Of a stretch of DNA of 64,000 bases, positions 46,338-53,324 are shown piece by piece. The stretch is taken from contig NZ_MSPR01000002.1 in assembly GCF_001984715.1 (NCBI RefSeq), positions 169,438 through 233,437 on the forward strand, read 5' to 3'. The stretch comes from Streptococcus azizii (GTDB lineage: Bacteria > Bacillota > Bacilli > Lactobacillales > Streptococcaceae). A program made the translations under genes and the position numbers. How positions within the stretch are numbered: position 1 is the stretch's first letter; every line of letters starts with the position of its first letter. The notes beneath the pieces were generated by a model. That model made no database searches. It was not told the origin of the DNA and saw only the letters and a list, made by a program, of their open reading frames with translations.

Positions 46338-47708
46338 CTATTTAGAATGTCTTTTTGTATATCGCTTAATAAATGCCATAACCCCTAAAATTCCAATACC
46401 AACAAAACTTAATATACTTGATTTTGTAGAATTTGTTTCTGGAAGCACTTTAGTATCTGCTTTTTGATTTTTATCGCTTGAAATATTTTCGGTAATGCTA
46501 GACTGCTGAAAGGCAGATTGTGCGGTAGTATTAGCAGATTTAGAATTTATATCCTGTTTATTTGTAGTAGCACCAGAGTTATTGGTATCAGTTTGATTAT
46601 TGTCTTCCTGACCATTTTCAGCTGGGTTGTCTACAATTGCAGTGTTAGTATTAGACGTGGCGTCAGCTCCATTACTATTAGAGTTATCATTATTTTCTCC
46701 AACATTAGTGTTTGTATCAGTATTGGTATCCCTATTATTCACATCAGCTTTTGATTTAGCAATATTAGCTAAGGCTGTTTTAAGAGTTTGAGTATTCTCT
46801 TTTAATTGCTCCATACGATAGTTCCAGTAATCATCTGTCCAAGCCAAGCCGCTAATAAAGTAATCGTCTGATAATACTGTTCCTAAAGGAGAGTCTAATA
46901 ATCGTGTATCTATTACCAATTCACTATGGATTGCTTGCAAGTCACCTGATAAATTTTCAACTTTATCATAGGCGATTCCATCAGTTCCTAGTTCTTGTTT
47001 ATATACTGTATATGCTTCTAGTATTGTCCTATGAAATTCATCATAAACTGACTGATATTCTGCCCGTTTCTCTGGACTGATGATTTCATCTGTTGGAGGA
47101 ATAAATTGGTAGCGTAAGGTAATGACAGCATCTTTTTGAATTGGGAACGAAATTTCAGTTTGCTTGCCTGAAAAATCAGACCCTGTCGGTATTTGATAAC
47201 CTCTAAATAAGTAGCCTTCTAGCTGAGGAATTGAAATTGTAGCTCCAACTCCTTCAATACCTGTCCTAACTTCGCTTTGTAGAACTTTGTTATCTTGGTC
47301 TATCATTTGAACTATGTATGATACGGTTTGCGCTGAGTCTTTCGGTTGTTCCGTGGTTGTGTTTTGCTTATATACATAGCGTAGTACACCATCTCCTCCG
47401 TCCCATGCTGGTGGAGCGTAGGTGGTGTGTGACAATGTATATCCGTCATATTGCGGCGCGGAAGATGTGATTTCTGCTCCTGGCTCAACTTCAATATAGC
47501 CCCCATCTCCATTCAAGCGGAATGAACTTCCGTCTGTATTTTCCGCGATATGCAATATGACTACGCCGATGAGTTGGTCGGAAGTATTTACATAGGTTTC
47601 CGCATAGACAATAGCAGTATTAAATACTGAGGTTGCTGGCAATACAACTCCGCCAAGAAGTGCAGTGCAGACAAGAGCGATGTTGATTTTTTTTGTGATT
47701 TTTTTCAT
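46338..47708 (-). CDS. MucBP-type cell-wall surface protein with LPETN sorting signal
   Basis: 456 residues. An N-terminal signal peptide (MKKITKKINIALVCTALLGG...VYAE, cut ~37) precedes a domain of ~75 residues. A MucBP-like module follows (~126-210: YIVQMIDQDNKVLQSEVRTG...GYLFRGYQIPTG...ITLRYQF), then a helical region (~215-320) and a ~100-residue N/T/D/S-rich linker. It ends LPETN (~422-426), a hydrophobic helix and a basic tail. The last pentapeptide residue is N rather than the usual G. MucBP proteins bind mucins or stay on the surface. GGAGG precedes the ATG. Directly upstream are two recombination-site-like palindromes and an invertase gene. Confidence 0.85.
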   Translation of the reverse strand: MKKITKKINIALVCTALLGGVVLPATSVFNTAIVYAETYVNTSDQLIGVVILHIAENTDGSSFRLNGDGGYIEVEPGAEITSSAPQYDGYTLSHTTYAPPAWDGGDGVLRYVYKQNTTTEQPKDSAQTVSYIVQMIDQDNKVLQSEVRTGIEGVGATISIPQLEGYLFRGYQIPTGSDFSGKQTEISFPIQKDAVITLRYQFIPPTDEIISPEKRAEYQSVYDEFHRTILEAYTVYKQELGTDGIAYDKVENLSGDLQAIHSELVIDTRLLDSPLGTVLSDDYFISGLAWTDDYWNYRMEQLKENTQTLKTALANIAKSKADVNNRDTNTDTNTNVGENNDNSNSNGADATSNTNTAIVDNPAENGQEDNNQTDTNNSGATTNKQDINSKSANTTAQSAFQQSSITENISSDKNQKADTKVLPETNSTKSSILSFVGIGILGVMAFIKRYTKRHSK

Positions 47709-47755
47709 GATTTTTCCTCCATATCATGATGAATATTTTTTGTTTATCACCCAAA

Positions 47756-47771
47756 ATCCCTGCTACAATAG
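47756..47771 (+). repeat. 16-bp inverted repeat, left copy
   Basis: ATCCCTGCTACAATAG. The exact inverted copy is at 48635-48650, so the pair flanks the invertase gene and both palindromes. It contains the extended -10-like sequence TGCTACAAT. Confidence 0.65.
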
Positions 47772-47782
47772 GGTTTGAGCGT

Positions 47783-47810
47783 GTTTTAGTGAACGGTCGT
47801 TAACTAAAAC
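47783..47810 (+). other. 28-bp crossover-like site A
   Basis: Imperfect palindrome with outer arms GTTTTAGT / ACTAAAAC and centre AACG-GT-CGTT. The only asymmetric positions are one pair in the arms and the central dinucleotide GT (47796-47797). Serine resolvases and invertases use sites of this size with a 2-bp central overlap. Confidence 0.6.
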
Positions 47811-47824
47811 AATGAAAAATCAAA

Positions 47825-47871
47825 AAATGCCGACTTGGCAAGGCTTCAAAAAACCCGTCAAATCAGCATTT
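47825..47871 (-). terminator. Terminator between invertase and surface-protein genes
   Basis: On the minus strand AAATGCTGATTTGACGG pairs with CC(TT)GCCAAGTCGGCATTT, with two G-U pairs and one mismatch, then TTTTTTGATTTTTC. Read the other way the same stem has two A-C mismatches and a less pure T tail, so it should be weaker in that direction. Confidence 0.65.
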
Positions 47872-47899
47872 CTAATATTTTTTATTGATAGCTTTGATT

Positions 47900-47927
47900 G
47901 TTTTAACAAACGACCGTTTATTAAAAC
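47900..47927 (-). other. 28-bp crossover-like site B, inverted relative to A
   Basis: Its reverse complement matches site A at 23 of 28 positions, including the whole AACGGTCGTT core. On the plus strand the central dinucleotide is AC, the complement of GT in site A, so the two sites point toward each other. The interval between them is 89 bp. Confidence 0.6.
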
Positions 47928-47956
47928 ACCTTTACGAGTTTACTTTACTATTTTTT

Positions 47957-48616
47957 CTAGATTTTGTCAACGATTTTTGGGTTAATTTTTCTGTTTGTTT
48001 GGATATTGTTACGCTTCAGGACGCTGTAAATGGTAGCGGTAGAAATCTGGAACTGGCTGGCGATGTCTCGAACGGTCATTCCTTCTTCCAGATAACTTCT
48101 AATAACTTGCTTTTCTTTGGATTTTGATATGCCTTTATTGCCTAATTTCACACCGCGTTCTTTAGCTTTACGCAGTCCATCTTTGGTGCGTGCCGAAATA
48201 GCTTGAAGCTCCCATTCTGCCACATAGCCCAGCATAAGACAGAAGAACTTGCCTGTTAGCGAATCCGTTTCAATTTGTTCATGGATGGATTGAAGGCGAA
48301 TGTTGTAGCTGGTTAGCTCCGATATGATAGCGGATAGGTGGAGCATTTTTCTGGTTAGGCGGTCTAGCTTATATACTACAAAGCTGGTTTCTATGCCACT
48401 TTCAGCACATTCCTTGGCGAGCTTGAGAGCTTTTTGAAGCTGAGGTCGCTCTTGATTACCACCTGATTCTTTTTCAATGTAGAGTTTGTCGCAAAAGTTT
48501 AGGGCTTCTTTTTGGACTTCCAAGCCCAACTCTTGGCGATTGTCTGTTGAACTAACACGGGCGTAGCCGATAACGACAGAGCCTTTTTCTTGATATCGCT
48601 TGATGATTTTCTTCAC
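47957..48616 (-). CDS. Small serine recombinase (resolvase/invertase)
   Basis: 219 residues with a GTG start; AAGGAGG lies 5 nt upstream. The catalytic domain begins VVIGYARVSSTDNRQELGL (nucleophile Ser ~22), then FVVYKLDRLTRKMLHLSAII and the E-helix region ELQAISARTKDGLRKAKERG. The C-terminal helix-turn-helix is GMTVRDIASQFQISTATIYSVLKRNN. The size fits Hin/Gin-type invertases and Tn3-type resolvases, distinct from the element's 555-residue integrase. No transposase is adjacent, so it is not a simple Tn3 remnant. The adjacent inverted 28-bp sites favour invertase. Confidence 0.9.
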   Translation of the reverse strand: MKKIIKRYQEKGSVVIGYARVSSTDNRQELGLEVQKEALNFCDKLYIEKESGGNQERPQLQKALKLAKECAESGIETSFVVYKLDRLTRKMLHLSAIISELTSYNIRLQSIHEQIETDSLTGKFFCLMLGYVAEWELQAISARTKDGLRKAKERGVKLGNKGISKSKEKQVIRSYLEEGMTVRDIASQFQISTATIYSVLKRNNIQTNRKINPKIVDKI

Positions 48617-48634
48617 ATTTTCCTCCTTGCTTTA

Positions 48635-48650
48635 CTATTGTAGCAGGGAT
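48635..48650 (-). repeat. 16-bp inverted repeat, right copy, with the invertase's extended -10
   Basis: Inverted copy of 47756-47771. On the minus strand it contains TGCTACAAT (48637-48645), 21 bp upstream of the invertase GTG and well placed to be its promoter. Confidence 0.6.
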
Positions 48651-48670
48651 ATCATGGTAGCGTTCCACTC

Positions 48671-48699
48671 TTGACAACTCTCAAAATTTAATGTATGAT
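48671..48699 (+). promoter_or_regulatory. Strong promoter with no adjacent ORF
   Basis: TTGACA (48671-48676), 17-bp spacer, TATGAT (48694-48699). The next plus-strand gene starts only at 48989, beyond a hairpin terminator. Confidence 0.7.
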
Positions 48700-48705
48700 A
48701 ATATC

Positions 48706-48858
48706 GAAGAAGTTGGGGAGACCCCAAAAACTGATTTAGACTGGACGGAAAAAACACCTTCAAAATAATTCAACGATAAAACAAAAAACAAATCGTTCAG
48801 ATAAGGTGACAGAACCATAGATATTCCAGTTTTCTGGAAGCCATCTATCTTTTCTATT
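48706..48858 (+). ncRNA. Candidate small RNA of about 150 nt
   Basis: Begins just after the near-consensus promoter, contains an early TTGGGGAGACCCCAA hairpin, and has no credible ORF. It ends with a two-part stem (ATAGAT...ATCTAT around TTCCAG-TTTT-CTGGAA, 48817-48848) followed by CTTTTCTATT. Function unknown. Confidence 0.45.
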
Positions 48859-48988
48859 AACGCTATCATAAAGAACGGTTTAGTGTTTGTGGTTGGATTG
48901 TTTTGTGGGTGTTTTATAATTTAAAAAGGCTTTACTGTGTCGCTTATTTCTTTTAGATGGTTATCCTAAAAGAAAGGAGGTGGTTGCT

Positions 48989-49282
48989 ATGCCAAAATTT
49001 GAGAAATCAAAATTGATTCAAGTCTCTGAGGGTGTTATTCAACCGACGCTTGACTCAACACTCGAAAATCTGATGTATAGCTTAGCTACAATGTTCATCA
49101 ACCCAAATCTTTTTACGATTATTGTGTTTATGGTCAATGTGCTGTTGGTCGCTATCCTTGTTTACTTGAAATGTCGAATGGTGTTTCTAGTAGAACAAAG
49201 CAACAATGAAGCCCTTGAGGCTTCATCCACCTCTTGCAAGAGTAAGAAAAAACCGCGACGATTCCATCGTCACGGTATATAA
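48989..49282 (+). CDS. 97-residue single-span membrane protein
   Basis: Start at ATG 48989, 8 nt after AAAGGAGG; an upstream in-frame GTG overlaps that site. One membrane segment (NLFTIIVFMVNVLLVAILVYL, ~43-63) is followed by a basic tail ending KSKKKPRRFHRHGI. Hairpins TGAAGCC/GGCTTCA (49207-49225) and CCGCGACGAT/ATCGTCACGG (49253-49275) lie within its 3' part. Function unknown. Confidence 0.55.
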   Translation: MPKFEKSKLIQVSEGVIQPTLDSTLENLMYSLATMFINPNLFTIIVFMVNVLLVAILVYLKCRMVFLVEQSNNEALEASSTSCKSKKKPRRFHRHGI

Positions 49283-49378
49283 AATATATTTTCAAAACAC
49301 CTACTAAGTAGTTGCGTTTCGAAATAAGCAATCAGTCTGACTATTGGGAGTAGTCAGTTGCCTTCTTAAATGTAAAGA

Positions 49379-49406
49379 ACTATTCCTCTTTTGGAATGGT
49401 TTTTTA
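49379..49406 (+). terminator. Terminator after the 97-residue gene
   Basis: ACTATTCC / GGAATGGT (one G-U), loop TCTTTT, then TTTTTTATT. Another hairpin (CTGACTA/TAGTCAG) lies 25 bp upstream. From here to 49920 is AT-rich sequence in which I see no gene. Confidence 0.7.
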
Positions 49407-49927
49407 TTGTTGATAAAATGAATGTTTTCAGAAAATTTTCAAGATTCTGAAAGATTCGATTTTTAAGTAACAACTGTAATAGTATATCAGATTTTAATCG
49501 TTCATGCAACCCTCAAGTTCTCAAAAATTCAAAAACAGTTAAAAAAGTTAAAACTAAAAGTTAACCATCTACTACCTATTCTACCATAATATCTCATAAA
49601 ATGTGCTGATTTTACTTTATTTTTACAATATTTTTTCGTTATTATGTCGTTAGTTTATGAAATCCGAACAATTACTCATAAATATAGGCATCAATAGGTT
49701 TATTACTTATCTTTAATCTCTAAAACATTCACAATGCTTTGTAATATTTTTTGCCTCCAAACTTCACCTCGATTTATTTTCTTATTTCTTCAGAATACCG
49801 ACGAGCAAAATCTTATATAGACCATTTGGTGTTAACTACTAAAAATTCAAAGGCTTAAATCTCCCTTTCCAACAGGACTTTAACATTCGATTCAGTTTTA
49901 CAGAATATAACATAGAATATTAAGGTG

Positions 49928-49936
49928 TGTTACAAT
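49928..49936 (+). promoter_or_regulatory. Extended -10 promoter of the Gabija-like operon
   Basis: TGTTACAAT, 34 bp before the ATG. The ribosome site is weak (GAAAG). A second TATAGA lies 7 bp downstream. Confidence 0.5.
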
Positions 49937-49970
49937 AGTGTTATAGAAAAAATACGAAAGATGTACTGCA

Positions 49971-51521
49971 ATGAAAATTAAAGAAATTAGAATTAAAGGT
50001 TTTAAAAAATTTAAAGAATTGAATGTGGAATTTAATGATGATGTTTCAGTGATAGTAGGAGAAAATGAAAGCGGGAAATCCAGTCTTTTGGTAGCTTTAG
50101 ATATAGTCTTGAATCAATCTATTTTTAATCGTTCAGATTCATCATTTGATAGATATCTAAACAAAGAAGAAGTTCAGGACTTTTTCGATAACCCTAGCAA
50201 AGATACACTTCCAAGAATTGATATTGAAGTATTTTTAGATTTTGGAAACTCTTTGAAGGCATCAGAATTTTCTGGATTGCACTATGATAACCCTAAAAAC
50301 AATGAATGTCGTTGTGGTATTAAGTTCGAATATAGTCTCGATATGGACTTTTTGAACGATGTTAATTTTTCTGAATTTGCTCAGAATAATGTAGTTCCGA
50401 TCGAATATTATCGCTCTTCATGGACCACGTTCCAAGGGAAAAGTTATAAGCGTCAACTACTTTCAGGTGATATCATTTTTTTAGATAATTCTACTCAAAA
50501 ATATGACTTATTTGGTGGGTATGCACGGAGTCTTTATAATGCTAAAGTAGATTCGGTAACACATCGACAGATAGCCTCTAAATTTAAGCAAAGTCTTCAA
50601 AGTTTTATTACTAACCAGAAAACAGAATTGGAAATTGATAGCGAGAAACACATTGGATTTGATTCCAGCAAGACGGATATTCTTAAATTAATTGATATTT
50701 ATGAAAATAATGTTTCGATTCAAGATATGGGAAAAGGTAAGGAAAACCTAATAAAAACAGAAGTATCTCTATCGAATGGAATATTTGATGTTATTTTTAT
50801 CGATGAACCTGAGAACCACTTAAGCTTTACCAATACGAGAAAATTAATTAATTTACTAAAACAGAGAACTACCGAGCAAGTGATTATTGTATCTCACAGC
50901 TCTCTGGTGGTAAGTAGACTTGATTTAAAAAATGTAATATGGTTGTCAGATAAAGAAATAAAAAAGTTAGAAAAATTAGATAGTGATACATCAATGTATT
51001 TTTCAAAAATTGACAACTTGGATGTTTTAAGGTTTATATTGGCTGAAAAAGTAATTTTAGTTGAGGGGGCTGCAGAATATATCATCCTCCCAGCTATCTA
51101 CGAGAAAGTTGTAGGTAGTAGACTTGAAGCGGATGGTATTGAAATAATTTCGATGGGTAGCATTTCCTATGAAAGATATCGCAAAATTGCAGAGTCATTA
51201 AATAAGAAAGTTGCAGTAATTACCGATAATGACGGTAAAGATGAACAGTATAACAATACGGATTTATTTAGTATTTTTTCTGACAGTAATTGTGATAATT
51301 GGACACTCGAAGTCGCTTTTTATAATAAAAACACGGAGTTTTTTGATGAAAAATATAAGAATAAACAGACGAAGGCAGAATATGATGGTAAAACAATGGC
51401 CAAAGCGTGTGCGCATATGTTGAAAAATAAAACAGAAAATGCTCTACTTATTGAAAGTGAGATTAGCTCACTCTCTCTTCCGGAATATTTAATTGAGGCG
51501 GTTCGATGGATAAAAGAGTAG
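49971..51521 (+). CDS. gajA: OLD-family ATP-dependent nuclease, GajA-like (Gabija defence)
   Basis: 516 residues. The N-terminal ABC-type ATPase has IKEIRIKGFKKFKELNVEF, Walker A VGENESGKSSLL (~32-43), Walker B VIFIDEPENHLSFTN (~280) and the H-loop IIVSHSS. The C-terminal TOPRIM nuclease domain has VILVEGAAEYIILPAIYE (catalytic Glu), VAVITDNDGKDEQ (Asp pair) and the OLD-type ending TLEVAFYNKN...KACAHMLKNK. Paired with a UvrD-like helicase it is a class 2 OLD nuclease, i.e. Gabija. Known GajA is somewhat longer (~580). Much more AT-rich than flanking genes, a sign of transfer. Confidence 0.8.
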   Translation: MKIKEIRIKGFKKFKELNVEFNDDVSVIVGENESGKSSLLVALDIVLNQSIFNRSDSSFDRYLNKEEVQDFFDNPSKDTLPRIDIEVFLDFGNSLKASEFSGLHYDNPKNNECRCGIKFEYSLDMDFLNDVNFSEFAQNNVVPIEYYRSSWTTFQGKSYKRQLLSGDIIFLDNSTQKYDLFGGYARSLYNAKVDSVTHRQIASKFKQSLQSFITNQKTELEIDSEKHIGFDSSKTDILKLIDIYENNVSIQDMGKGKENLIKTEVSLSNGIFDVIFIDEPENHLSFTNTRKLINLLKQRTTEQVIIVSHSSLVVSRLDLKNVIWLSDKEIKKLEKLDSDTSMYFSKIDNLDVLRFILAEKVILVEGAAEYIILPAIYEKVVGSRLEADGIEIISMGSISYERYRKIAESLNKKVAVITDNDGKDEQYNNTDLFSIFSDSNCDNWTLEVAFYNKNTEFFDEKYKNKQTKAEYDGKTMAKACAHMLKNKTENALLIESEISSLSLPEYLIEAVRWIKE

Positions 51522-52582
51522 TATTGGCGTCCGCAGGTGCTGGAAAAACGTATTTTATTGCAAACGATTTTTCTGATAAAGAACGAGTATACCTTATTAC
51601 ATTCACTCATCGAAATGTTGAGATTATTCGTAAGGAATTATTGAAGCGTTTTGATGGGATGATTCCAGAAAATATTCGAATTTCGACATTTGATTCATTT
51701 GTTTATAATCAATTAGTTCGACCTTTTGAACCTGTGGCTAATTTTCCAGGTATAAAAAGTAGAGGGGTTGAGGTAAATATTAAACCTTCAACAGACTCTC
51801 GTGATTATGGTAACTATTTTAAGCTAGATAATCCTAATCACTTTTTATTAAATGATAAATTCTATGTAACAAGGTTAAGTAAGTTTTTTATGAAACAGAA
51901 TCGTGATTTTAAAAAGAATGTACTCAATAGATTGAAATATTTTTGTGATACGATTTACATAGATGAGTTTCAAGATTATAACGGCTGGGATTTTAAGCTT
52001 ATAGAATATCTTATGAAGTCACCTGAAACCAATGTTGTTGCTGTAGGTGATATATTTCAAAGCTTGGTTGCTAATATACGAAGAGACGGTAACGGCTCAG
52101 ACCTTCCATTTTCTATAATATCTTCTGTTGATGATTTGTCCCAAAAATTACCTAAAAAAGTCATAATTGACACAACTACTCTAGTAAAAAGTCGTAGGGT
52201 AGCTCCGAAAGTTTGTAGCTTTATCAATAATCATTTAGGTATTCCAATCGAATCTTCATCTGATAGTAATGGAGAAATTAAGTGGCTAGATAATATTTCT
52301 GATGCTACACCTATATTAATGAACTCTAATATTCCCAAATTGGTTTGGGATAATAGGTTTAAGTGCCCAGGTGTTAGTAATTTTATTAATTGGTCTTACT
52401 CAAAAGGTGATACCTATCCTAAAACTTGCATAATACTAACCAAACCAACCAGCACTCTATCAAATTGGGATACTCTATCCAATGAAGTACGAAATAAGCT
52501 ATATGTTGCGTTAACTCGTTCATTGGGGGATGTTTATTTGATTTCCAGTACTATTTTTGCGGAATATAAGAACAGCATATAA
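51506..52582 (+). CDS. gajB: Short UvrD/Rep-like helicase, GajB-like
   Basis: 358 residues, overlapping gajA by 16 bp. SF1 motifs are present: ASAGAGKTYFIA (I, ~8-19), YLITFTHRNVEIIRKEL (Ia), YIDEFQDYNGWD (II, ~150), VVAVGDIFQSL (III), RVAPKVCSFINNHL (IV region) and KLYVALTRSLGDVYLIS (VI, ~338). All core motifs are there, but the protein is over 100 residues shorter than typical GajB, with reduced inserted subdomains. GajB is thought to sense DNA ends and activate GajA. Its stop lies 29 bp before the attR arm. Confidence 0.75.
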   Translation: MDKRVVLASAGAGKTYFIANDFSDKERVYLITFTHRNVEIIRKELLKRFDGMIPENIRISTFDSFVYNQLVRPFEPVANFPGIKSRGVEVNIKPSTDSRDYGNYFKLDNPNHFLLNDKFYVTRLSKFFMKQNRDFKKNVLNRLKYFCDTIYIDEFQDYNGWDFKLIEYLMKSPETNVVAVGDIFQSLVANIRRDGNGSDLPFSIISSVDDLSQKLPKKVIIDTTTLVKSRRVAPKVCSFINNHLGIPIESSSDSNGEIKWLDNISDATPILMNSNIPKLVWDNRFKCPGVSNFINWSYSKGDTYPKTCIILTKPTSTLSNWDTLSNEVRNKLYVALTRSLGDVYLISSTIFAEYKNSI

Positions 52583-52610
52583 ATTGTGGGTATAGGTTAA
52601 TCTTAATCTT

Positions 52611-52705
52611 GGACTGCTGTCTGGGCTGTGGTATAAAGGGCGTTTGACACGAGTTTCACTCGTTCTATTTCCAACCTATCTATCCTTTTGATTTTTTAAG
52701 AGTAT
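52611..52705. other. attR: element's right att arm joined to the right part of the split RUP-like repeat
   Basis: The 24-nt arm 52611-52634 (GGACTGCT at the far end, TGTGG near the core) is the mirror of the arm at 36988-37011. Core AA is at 52635-52636. From 52637 the repeat continues (AGGGCGTTTGACACGAG...) and ends at GAGTAT (52705). Left plus right repeat parts total about 104 bp, the normal length of the family. Confidence 0.75.
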
Positions 52706-52828
52706 AATATCTCCTCACATCTTGTAGCTGTAATATCCAACACACGACTCCTTGTCGCTTACCTGCTACAGTTCTCAATAATGAAAGTCACTATTTTCCG
52801 ATATTCATTGAGGGTAATTATTTTAAAA

Positions 52829-52883
52829 TACAAGAAAGCGAGTTCCAACACTCTCTCAGATTATTGGAACTCGCTTTCTTGTA
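52829..52883. terminator. Bidirectional terminator, 20-bp perfect stem
   Basis: TACAAGAAAGCGAGTTCCAA and its complement, 15-nt loop, T-rich on both sides. It separates the plus-strand element genes from the convergent S1-domain gene. The remainder of 52583-52963 is att site, repeat and no gene. Confidence 0.85.
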
Positions 52884-52963
52884 TTCTATCTTTTGTTGGT
52901 AACTTATTTTATAGGTATTGGATAATTCCGGTAATCTATTTTAAAGCTAAAACACTATGGCGT

Positions 52964-53323
52964 TTATGATTGTCTTTCTAAATAACGTTTGGCCTCTTTT
53001 ATCCAATGTGGCAAGCTCTTAGCAAGAGGCTCAAAGCCAATCTTGTAGCGATCGCTTGTAAAGCGGTGAGGACGCGGGACCTTCTGCTTTTCTTCTTCCA
53101 ATGTCCGCAGAGATAGGCTGACTTTATGGCTATACTCATCAAAATCCACCACCTGAACGAGTAGTTCCTGACCAATCTTTAATTGCTCACGGATATTTTC
53201 AACATAGCCTGTCTTGATTTCTGAAATATGAACCAGTCCTGTTATGCCATTTTCCAATTCAACAAAGGCGCCATAGGACTGAATACCCGTCACCGTCCCC
53301 CGCAATTTATCCCCAATTCTCAT
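52964..53323 (-). CDS. S1-domain RNA-binding protein
   Basis: 119 residues from MRIGDKLRGTVTGIQ. The ATG at 53323 begins 1 nt after the upstream gene's stop; the longer frame is unlikely. A single S1 domain (~1-75: GDKLRGTVTGIQSYGAFVELENGITGLVHISEIKTGYVENI...HKVSLSLRTLEEEK) is followed by a short basic C-terminus. It resembles general-stress S1 proteins such as YugI/GSP13, which associate with ribosomes; the role here is inferred. Confidence 0.88.
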   Translation of the reverse strand: MRIGDKLRGTVTGIQSYGAFVELENGITGLVHISEIKTGYVENIREQLKIGQELLVQVVDFDEYSHKVSLSLRTLEEEKQKVPRPHRFTSDRYKIGFEPLAKSLPHWIKEAKRYLERQS

Positions 53324-53324
53324 C

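Noticed and set aside
47783..47927. Tn3-type res site reading of the two palindromes
   Set aside because: Not excluded, but less favoured. Both sites are full 28-bp crossover-type palindromes in opposite orientation with 117 bp between centres, unlike the close-set site I/II/III layout, and there is no Tn3 transposase.
48681..48869. 62-codon minus-strand ORF overlapping the candidate small RNA
   Set aside because: No convincing ribosome site. It reads through a hairpin terminator and a promoter on the other strand, and its composition does not look coding.
52781..52969. 62-codon ORF between the element and the S1-domain gene
   Set aside because: It spans the 20-bp perfect terminator stem; the apparent protein is the terminator read as codons.
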